From NCBI GenBank assembly GCA_945905295.1, contig CAMDPX010000055.1, positions 1 to 34,928 of the forward strand: a DNA stretch of 34,928 nucleotides, read 5' to 3'. Both the position numbers and the translations under genes were made by a program. Source of the DNA: Planctomyces sp. SH-PL62. Its GTDB lineage: Bacteria > Planctomycetota > Planctomycetia > Planctomycetales > Planctomycetaceae. Position 1 is the first letter of the stretch. Each line of letters begins with the position of its first letter. Below are positions 21,399 through 27,352 of the stretch, piece by piece. The notes under the pieces were generated by a model. It did no database searches. It was not told where the DNA came from and worked only from the letters and a program-made list of their open reading frames with translations.

Positions 21399-24300
21399 CT
21401 ATTCGACAAACAAGAACTCGCTCGACGCCAACTGCGATCGGCAGAATCCCTTCCAGGCCGCGAGCCGTCGCTCGGTCGGAGTACCACCGGTCTCTGCCGC
21501 CGCGTCAAAGCGCTGCACGAAATCGAGCGCACGCGACACCTCGGAAGAAGTCGGCTCGCGTTGCAACGTGATCTGAAACACGCGCCGCACGCGAGCCGCA
21601 TCATCGCCGTCAGCCGTCAGCACTCTCGCAGCGATCTCGCCCGCCTGATCGCCGACCAATTGGCTGTTAAGCATGAAGAGTGCCTGCGTCGCGAGCGTCG
21701 TCGTGTCACGCTTGCCGTTGAGCACGCTCGGCTCGGCGAAGTCGAAGACTTGATACAGTTCGTAGAGCGCGCTGCGGATCACGGGCAGATACACCGACCG
21801 GCGATTCGCGTCGTAAATCTTCGGGTAGTTATTGGCGGTCCCCGTGACGTAAGCCCGATTCGGCGACGGCAACAGTGTGCCGCCCATCACGTTCTCCAAA
21901 CGACCGCTCACCGCCAGCAAGGAATCGCGAATCGCTTCGACTTCCAAACGTCGGCGATTGCGTCGCCACCACAAACGGTTGTCAGGATCGGCGAGGAACG
22001 CGGCTTCGTTGAACGTTGTCTGCATTTGATACGCCGACGAGAGCATGACCTCGCGGTGCAACGATTTCGTCGACCAACCCGCCGCAATGAATCGCTGACT
22101 GAGCCAATCGAGAAGCTCCGGATGCGTCGGCTTGTCGCCGAGCAATCCAAAGTTGTCAGGCGACCGAACGAGCCCCTCGCCAAAATGTCCTTGCCAGATC
22201 CGATTGACCGCCACACGAGCGGTCAGCGGATGATTCGGCTCCGTCAGCCAGCGAGCGAACTCCAACCGGCCGCTGCGGTCCACGGCGATGGGCGTTTGCT
22301 GATCGCCCGCCACGATGCGCGGGAAGCGGCGCGGAAGTTTTTCTTTGCCCAACGTCGTGTGATTGCCACGCAGATGGATCGGTAGGTCTTCGACGTTTCC
22401 TTCGCTGACGGCCATTGCCTCAGGCAACTTCGGCAACGCGGCTTCGAGTTGTTTGACCTCTTCGCGTCGCGACTGCAATGCGGTCTTTGTTTCGGCAACG
22501 AAATACTCCTCGGCATTCTTCGGTACAGCGAACGGCGATCCCTCCGCTGTATTGAACAGCAACTTGCGCAACGATTCTTGACGAGCATCGGGCAACTCGG
22601 TCGCGGCCTTCCCGGCCTCGGTCGTTTTCAGTCGTTTCCACGCTGTCACAACGTCAGCCAGTTCCGCGCCGGTCGATTCAGCCAGCGACAGAACCCGCTG
22701 GATCAACTCCGTCGCTTTCGTCCTTTCGGTCCCTTTCGTCCCTTCGATCGATGTCAGCAACCCGCGCCAATCAGCAAACACCGTATTCGGATCGTCGACG
22801 GTCTTTTCAAGAAACCGCTTCCATTGACTGACAAAAGCGTGACGCAATGGACTGAGCGGCACGGCGCTAGCCGCCGGTGAATTGTCGAGGTTGTCCGCTC
22901 CATGACCGGCGGCTAGCGCCGTGCCGCTCACAAGCCGTGCGATCAGCAGCTTGTCGATGTGCGGAAGCGGCGGTTTGCGGAACAGGCGGATGACGTTGAC
23001 GCCTACCTTGAATTCGTAGCTTCCTTCAATGTGCCAGCGATTGGTGTCCGGGTTCCACGAGCCGGTGACTTCGTTGAGCGCGTTCGGCTTGACGACTTGG
23101 CCATTGAGCGAAAGCTGTGTCGGTCGCGAGTCGGCGGCGGCGTATCGCACCTCGATCTGATACAGCCCGGCGGTGGAAACAGTCACGTCGTACTCGGCGG
23201 TCCATTCGCCGTTGCCGTTGCTGAGAATCACACCGATCCCCTCGCCGTAACCGGTCGTCAGCTTGAGCGCGTTGCCGCGCTGATAGTTTTCGGCTTCGAT
23301 GATTTGCACGCCGTCGGGCGGCGGTGCGGACTTGTCGGCACGCTTATCGAACTCGGCCCCGAATGAGCGCGAGGTCTTCTCCAAGTAGATCTCTCGTGCC
23401 GCGGCGCGAACGTAATCGGCGACCCGAGCACGGCTCTCATCCAACAACTGCTCGTTCGACTTCGCGATGAGCTGATTGATCTCAGCCTGTTTGCCGGCGA
23501 TGCGCTGCTTTTGTTCGGCGAGTTGCTGCGTCACCTGCGGCGATGCCAGCGGACGTTCCTGCCAGCGGGCGACGACCGAGTAGTTTTCCATCGCCTTCGT
23601 GCTCTTGAAGATGCCGGCCAGCGAGTAGTAATCGGCCATCGGCAGCGGATCGAACTTGTGGTCGTGACAGCGGGCACAGCCCAGCGTCAGCCCCATGAAC
23701 GCCTTGCCGATCGTGTCGACTTGCTCGTCAACGATGTCCATCTGCATTTTGAGCGGATCGTCCTCGGCCAACATCTTCGCCGCGATGACCAGGAACCCTG
23801 TCGCCGTCAGTCGATCCGACTGTTTCGCGGCGACGACTGGGTCGTTCGGATCACCGTCGGGCGGCAACAGGTCGCCGGCGATCTGCTCACGCACGAACTC
23901 ATCGAACGGCAGATCGCGATTGAACGCCGAGATCACCCAGTCGCGATATCGAAACGCATTCGCTTGTGCGAGATTCTCGTCCAACCCGTTCGAGTCACCG
24001 TACCGCGCGACGTCGAGCCAATGCCGCCCCCACCGCTCGCCATATCTCGGAGACGCGAGCAGCCGGTCGATCACGCGAGCAAAGGCATCCGGCTCGTTGT
24101 CGCCGAGGAACTCGGTGACTTCTTCGGGAGTCGGCGGGATGCCGATCAGATCAAACGTCGCTCGGCGAATCAGCGTTCGCTTGTCGGCAATCTCGGCCGG
24201 CTTCAGGCCGCGTGATTCGAGTTCACTCAAAATGAAACAGTCGATTGGCGACTGCACCCACGTAGCTCGACTCTCTGAGTCGAGTGCTTTTGAACCGTTC

Positions 24301-24815
24301 GTCCCGACTCGGAGAGTCGGGCTACGGGGCGGACGTGGAGAACTCATCGGCTGAAACGACCAGAAGTTTTTCTGCTCGTCGGTAAACACCATCGACTTCG
24401 TTTCGGACTTCACCACGGGCTTCTTCGTTACGGTCTTCGGCTTGTCGCTGTCTGGCCAGACAGCGCCGTTTTTGACCCAGGCGATCAAGTCGTTGATGTC
24501 TCGTTGTGCCAGCTTTTCTTTCGGCGGCATCGCCAGCGTGTCGGCATGATTGACCGCGCGAATCAGCAGACTCTTGTCCGGATCACCGGGGACGATCGCC
24601 GCTCCGCGCGAGCCACCTTCCAGCATGTCCGCTCGCGAATCGAGCCGCAGTTCGCTTTCGGCTTGGTCCTCGCCATGACAGGCGAAGCACCGTTCGACAA
24701 GCAGTGGGCGGATACGCTTCTCGAAGAACTCGGTCGCGGGCGGATCGGCGGCAGAAACGCCGCAGGTCGTTCCGCTCAGGACCATCACCACCAAAAGTAA
24801 CGGAGCCGGTCGCAT
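21399..24815 (-). CDS. PSCyt1/DUF1549/DUF1553 planctomycete cytochrome-like protein
   Basis: A 1138-residue exported protein with a signal peptide (MRPAPLLLVVMVLSGTTCGVSA). A c-type haem motif CFACH is at 43-47 in a PSCyt1 domain that ends near IAWVKNGAVWP. DUF1549 follows (FILSELESRGLKPAE, LIGIPPTPEEV, YGDSNG), with a carbohydrate-binding-like insert around residues 500-630 (GEWTAEYDV, GLYQIEVRYAAADSR), and DUF1553 at the C-terminus (LTARVAVNRIWQGHFGEGLV, HREVMLSSAYQM, RRRLEVEAIRDSLL). The family is highly expanded in planctomycetes, often beside DUF1501 genes, and no reaction is established; none is present here. Two REP doublets are read in frame (22853-22930, 24262-24325). It is divergent from the GntR gene, with a 175-bp region shared between them. 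Confidence 0.9.
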   Translation of the reverse strand: MRPAPLLLVVMVLSGTTCGVSAADPPATEFFEKRIRPLLVERCFACHGEDQAESELRLDSRADMLEGGSRGAAIVPGDPDKSLLIRAVNHADTLAMPPKEKLAQRDINDLIAWVKNGAVWPDSDKPKTVTKKPVVKSETKSMVFTDEQKNFWSFQPMSSPRPPRSPTLRVGTNGSKALDSESRATWVQSPIDCFILSELESRGLKPAEIADKRTLIRRATFDLIGIPPTPEEVTEFLGDNEPDAFARVIDRLLASPRYGERWGRHWLDVARYGDSNGLDENLAQANAFRYRDWVISAFNRDLPFDEFVREQIAGDLLPPDGDPNDPVVAAKQSDRLTATGFLVIAAKMLAEDDPLKMQMDIVDEQVDTIGKAFMGLTLGCARCHDHKFDPLPMADYYSLAGIFKSTKAMENYSVVARWQERPLASPQVTQQLAEQKQRIAGKQAEINQLIAKSNEQLLDESRARVADYVRAAAREIYLEKTSRSFGAEFDKRADKSAPPPDGVQIIEAENYQRGNALKLTTGYGEGIGVILSNGNGEWTAEYDVTVSTAGLYQIEVRYAAADSRPTQLSLNGQVVKPNALNEVTGSWNPDTNRWHIEGSYEFKVGVNVIRLFRKPPLPHIDKLLIARLVSGTALAAGHGADNLDNSPAASAVPLSPLRHAFVSQWKRFLEKTVDDPNTVFADWRGLLTSIEGTKGTERTKATELIQRVLSLAESTGAELADVVTAWKRLKTTEAGKAATELPDARQESLRKLLFNTAEGSPFAVPKNAEEYFVAETKTALQSRREEVKQLEAALPKLPEAMAVSEGNVEDLPIHLRGNHTTLGKEKLPRRFPRIVAGDQQTPIAVDRSGRLEFARWLTEPNHPLTARVAVNRIWQGHFGEGLVRSPDNFGLLGDKPTHPELLDWLSQRFIAAGWSTKSLHREVMLSSAYQMQTTFNEAAFLADPDNRLWWRRNRRRLEVEAIRDSLLAVSGRLENVMGGTLLPSPNRAYVTGTANNYPKIYDANRRSVYLPVIRSALYELYQVFDFAEPSVLNGKRDTTTLATQALFMLNSQLVGDQAGEIAARVLTADGDDAARVRRVFQITLQREPTSSEVSRALDFVQRFDAAAETGGTPTERRLAAWKGFCRSQLASSEFLFVE
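22853..22930. repeat. REP-like doublet in frame in the DUF1553 gene (GTALAAG type)
   Basis: Arms 22853-22878 and 22905-22930 are perfect 26-nt reverse complements with a 26-nt spacer; total 78 bp, exactly 26 codons. Each arm can fold as CGGC-(AC)-GGC / GCC-GCCG with loop GCTA. On the coding strand it gives VSGTALAAG and ASAVPLSP. Confidence 0.9.
24262..24325. repeat. REP doublet in the DUF1553 gene with a compensated arm difference
   Basis: Arms 24262-24284 and 24303-24325, spacer 18 nt. Left: GTAG plus stem CTCGACTC/GAGTCGAG. Right, read inward: GTAG plus CCCGACTC/GAGTCGGG. The difference at stem position 2 is matched on the other side of the stem. The host frame stays open (SPTLRVGTNGSKALDSESRA). 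Confidence 0.9.
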
Positions 24816-24946
24816 GGTCGATCGTCACCCAATTCGCTGAAGTCGGATGTATTCGTTCGGGGAAGGCGGATGGCGATCATAAGGTGCCGGTTGTGAGTGG
24901 CCAATCTCGATGAACCGTTGCTGGTGTGAAAAGTCTTTCCGCCGGC

Positions 24947-24977
24947 TTGACGTACTGTTGTAGTTGACGTACAACAG
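24947..24977 (+). promoter_or_regulatory. Promoter with overlapping palindromic operator for the GntR-ABC operon
   Basis: TTGACG (24947-24952) and TACAAC (24970-24975) are spaced by 17 bp, a sigma-70-type arrangement. The palindrome CTGTTGTA (24955-24962), 7-nt centre, TACAACAG (24970-24977) covers the spacer and the -10 element, so a dimeric repressor there would block RNA polymerase. The octamer TTGACGTA also occurs as a direct repeat at 24947 and 24964. The ATG follows 13 nt after the palindrome, leaving a very short leader. Auto-repression by the GntR product is the natural inference. Confidence 0.65.
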
Positions 24978-24990
24978 ATGCAACACAGCC

Positions 24991-25377
24991 ATGCATCTGC
25001 AACTCAACCCACATAGCGGCGAACCCATCTATCGGCAAATTGTCGAGGCGATCAAATTTCAGATCGCCAGCGGACGACTGGCCGAGGGGGAGCAGTTGCC
25101 GAGCGTGCGGGCGATGGCCGGCGATTTGAAGATCAACATGCGGACCGTGGTCAAAGCCTACGACGAGCTCAGTCACGCGGGCGTCGTGGTGTTGCAGCAT
25201 GGAAAAGGGGCGTTCGTCACGGCCCCGCAACGGGGCCTGACGATGGGAACTCGGCGGAGGGAGATCGTCGAGTTGGCGAAGCGTCTGTTGGCCGAGGCCG
25301 CAAGCATGGGGGCGTCTTCCGACGAAGTCGTGGAGATCGTGCGCTCGGTCGCCAACAACATGGAGCAAGGAAAATGA
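24991..25377 (+). CDS. GntR family transcriptional regulator, YtrA subfamily
   Basis: A 128-residue protein. The winged helix-turn-helix of the GntR family lies at about residues 8-75 (GEPIYRQIVEAIKFQIASGR, LAEGEQLPSVRAMAGDLKIN, TVVKAYDELSHAG). The C-terminal part is only about 50 residues, the short dimerisation tail of the YtrA subfamily, which normally represses an adjacent ABC transporter operon. Its stop overlaps the start of the ATPase gene (ATGA), as in that arrangement. A palindrome overlapping the promoter lies just upstream. The ATG at 24991 is chosen because homology begins there; a TTG at 24964 is in frame but falls in the operator. No good Shine-Dalgarno is visible. Confidence 0.9.
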   Translation: MHLQLNPHSGEPIYRQIVEAIKFQIASGRLAEGEQLPSVRAMAGDLKINMRTVVKAYDELSHAGVVVLQHGKGAFVTAPQRGLTMGTRRREIVELAKRLLAEAASMGASSDEVVEIVRSVANNMEQGK

Positions 25378-26264
25378 GCGAGCTTGTCATTCAAACCGAA
25401 TCGCTGGGCCGACAATTCGGCTCGACGCACGCCCTGTCGGACGTGTCGCTGAGCGTGACGCGCGGGACGGTGATGGCCTTGCTGGGGCCGAATGGGTCGG
25501 GCAAGACGACGTTGCTGAAGCTGATTCGTGGGTTGATTCAGCCGACGAGCGGGCGAGCGATGTTGCTCGGTCAAGACGGGCGATCGCTGACGAATGAGGT
25601 GACCTCGCGAGTCGCCTGTTTGTTTGAGGGGTTCGTGCCACCGCGGACGGCGACGGTGAAGCAGCTCTTGGATTTGCAGGCGGGGGCGTCACCGAAATTC
25701 GATCGGGCGATGGCCGAACGCTGGTGTGCGAAGCGAGAGTTGCCGCTGAATCGGCGGATGTGGTCGTTCAGCAAGGGACAGCAGCGGTGGGTGTTGCTCG
25801 GATTGACGTTCGCCAGTCGGGCGGATGTGTTGCTGCTCGATGAGCCGGCGGATGGGTTGGACCCGTCGGCTCGGCGCGAGCTGTATGACGCGATTCGGGA
25901 TCACGCGAATGAGAACAATGTCACGGCGGTCGTTTCGACGCACGTCATCGGTGACATCGAGCGGGTGGCGGACGAGTTGCTGTTGCTTCGCAAAGGACGC
26001 ATCGATCTTCACGCCGGGCTGGAAGAACTTCGCGAGCAGGTCTGTGAGGTGGAGACGTCAATGGCTCATGGGGCACGGACTTGGTCGTCGGAGTTGGTTG
26101 TGCTGGGACAGCGGGAAGCGTCGGGTTCGCGGCTGACCTGGCTGCGAGCTCAAGGAGGTGAATGTGAGACGTTCGTGCGGAAGCAGCTTACGAACGGCGA
26201 TCTCGTGCGACCGGTGAATTTGGAAACGTTGTATCTCGCGCTGACGGAGTATCGGGCGCGATGA
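25374..26264 (+). CDS. ABC transporter ATP-binding protein
   Basis: A 296-residue ABC ATPase. Walker A GPNGSGKTT at 38-46, signature FSKGQ near 132-136, Walker B VLLLDEPADGLD (152-163), switch histidine in VVSTHV (H190). The signature departs from LSGGQ, and the Q-loop position appears to be glutamate (LFEGF); SKG-type signatures are common in ATPases that pair with YtrA-type regulators and ABC-2-like membrane proteins. The C-terminal 80 residues (LLLRKGRIDLHAGLEELREQ) follow the usual regulatory tail. It powers the membrane subunit encoded downstream; export of an antimicrobial or lipid-like compound is a family-level guess, not shown here. It overlaps the GntR gene by four bases. Confidence 0.92.
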   Translation: MSELVIQTESLGRQFGSTHALSDVSLSVTRGTVMALLGPNGSGKTTLLKLIRGLIQPTSGRAMLLGQDGRSLTNEVTSRVACLFEGFVPPRTATVKQLLDLQAGASPKFDRAMAERWCAKRELPLNRRMWSFSKGQQRWVLLGLTFASRADVLLLDEPADGLDPSARRELYDAIRDHANENNVTAVVSTHVIGDIERVADELLLLRKGRIDLHAGLEELREQVCEVETSMAHGARTWSSELVVLGQREASGSRLTWLRAQGGECETFVRKQLTNGDLVRPVNLETLYLALTEYRAR

Positions 26265-26271
26265 GTCCGTG

Positions 26272-26336
26272 GTAGCCACGTTCGCCAGAACGTGGGGTTT
26301 GCGTGTGTTGGTCCACGTTCTGGCGAACGTGGCTAC
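26272..26336. repeat. REP doublet, family A, between ABC ATPase and membrane subunit
   Basis: Arms 26272-26295 and 26313-26336 are perfect 24-nt reverse complements with a 17-nt spacer. Each is GTAG plus stem CCACGTTC/GAACGTGG and loop GCCA. It lies in the 103-bp gap inside the operon. The frame of the membrane gene happens to be open through it, but the native ATG is downstream at 26368. Confidence 0.92.
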
Positions 26337-26367
26337 GGTTTTCAGTCCCGCTCTTGGAATCACTCAC

Positions 26368-27033
26368 ATGACGATCAATCGTGCGTTGTTGGTTTGGCAG
26401 TGCCGGCTCATGTTGCCGGTGACGTTGGTGGCGATGCTGGTTGCGGTGGGGTATGCGGCTTTTGAGCCAGGTTTGCTGCGGTGGCAAAAGGATTTCCTCG
26501 CGTTGCTTTTCATCACGATTCATGGATGGTGGTTGGTGTTGTCGGTCGGGAGGCCGACCAGCGGGGGCGTGGCGTTTCTGTATGGGCATGGGTTCGATCG
26601 GGACACGTTGTGGAAGCACACGTTGTTGGCCAGTGCATTGGCGGTGGGAGCGGTGTGGGTGCCAGTGGCGATCTGCGTTTGGTCGCCGTTGCGTGGGGCG
26701 GTGCAGAGTTGGCTGTATGACAATCCGGAGTTCTCGTTGATGGCTCCGTTGGAGACGTCGTATCCGTGGTTCTTGCTGCTGGCGTATTCGGTTTGGATTC
26801 CGATGTTGCATTACGCCTGGATTCGTGAGGCTCAGCCGTTTCGCGGAGGGAGTAGTGGGCGATGGCTGGCGGTGGCGTTGGTGGTGGCCAGCTTCACGAT
26901 TGGGAATGCGGCTCCGTTGAGGCAGGCTCCGCCTTGGATGATCAACTCGTTTGTTGTGGCGGCGTTGGTGTTGTCGGGAATGTTGTTGTTGGCGGGTCGG
27001 CGGTTGCATCGTGATTTGGAGGTTCGGGCCTAG
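26368..27033 (+). CDS. Six-helix membrane protein, probable ABC permease subunit
   Basis: A 221-residue hydrophobic protein. I count six likely transmembrane helices: near residues 12-30 (LMLPVTLVAMLVAVGYAAF), 44-62, 82-103, 125-147, 160-182 and 192-212. I do not recognise a named family, but position directly after the GntR and ATPase genes and the helix count fit an ABC-2-like permease. The ATG at 26368 gives the first helix a normal polar lead; the longer open frame from 26269 would translate the REP doublet. The region before the start is CACTCAC, without a clear Shine-Dalgarno, so translation may depend on coupling or the inserted repeat may have moved the original leader. Confidence 0.7.
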   Translation: MTINRALLVWQCRLMLPVTLVAMLVAVGYAAFEPGLLRWQKDFLALLFITIHGWWLVLSVGRPTSGGVAFLYGHGFDRDTLWKHTLLASALAVGAVWVPVAICVWSPLRGAVQSWLYDNPEFSLMAPLETSYPWFLLLAYSVWIPMLHYAWIREAQPFRGGSSGRWLAVALVVASFTIGNAAPLRQAPPWMINSFVVAALVLSGMLLLAGRRLHRDLEVRA

Positions 27034-27239
27034 TGCCACAGATCAGAAAATAGCCTTCCACCGGAACGATCGCTGGTTGCATTCCGATCAACACTTGAGT
27101 TTTTTGAACGATGATTCCCACGGATGGCATGGCGATACCACGGATAAAACAGGGCTTCTTGTTATTCATCCGTGGTATTGCCATGCCATCCGTGGGGAGT
27201 TTCAGGCTCCAAGGCAGTTCAATTGCAATCTGTGGCACT
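27032..27239. repeat. Outer inverted repeat enclosing a second element
   Basis: AGTGCCACAGAT (27032-27043) and ATCTGTGGCACT (27228-27239) are perfect 12-nt arms. Between them lies the complete 27117-27196 element, so the inner one probably inserted into the outer one. The left arm starts within the stop codon of the membrane-protein gene. Together with the repeat at 27241-27332 it makes up nearly all of the 319-bp region 27034-27352; I see no gene there. Confidence 0.7.
27117..27196. repeat. Inner 29-bp inverted repeat with internal direct repeats
   Basis: Arms 27117-27145 and 27168-27196 match at 28 of 29 positions, spacer 22 nt. Each arm contains CCACGGAT twice, 12 nt apart. This internal doubling resembles family D (CGACGAAT twice per arm) in design but not in sequence. 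Confidence 0.9.
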
Positions 27240-27240
27240 C

Positions 27241-27332
27241 GTAATCCGAAGCGTCAGCGAGGGTGGGCGCTTTACGCGGCAATGATCGACGACATTGGTG
27301 AAGCGTTCGCCCTCGCTGACGCATCGGGTTAC
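27241..27332. repeat. Inverted repeat, family E copy 1, before the first paralogue
   Basis: Arms 27241-27263 and 27310-27332, 23 nt with two mismatches, spacer 46 nt. Arm core GAAGCGTCAGCGAGGG preceded by GTAAYCC. It ends 20 bp before the start codon of the first large paralogue. The other copy of the family is at 30034-30259, before the second paralogue. Confidence 0.9.
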
Positions 27333-27352
27333 AGGATGAGGGAGTACTCGGC

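Noticed and set aside
21225-22385. Rightward open frame overlapping the DUF1553 gene
   Set aside because: It is antisense to the DUF1553 C-terminal domain, which is well conserved; the rightward peptide is Arg-rich without motifs.
26269-26367. Extra 33 codons at the start of the ABC membrane subunit
   Set aside because: They are the translated family A doublet; a normal first helix follows the ATG at 26368.
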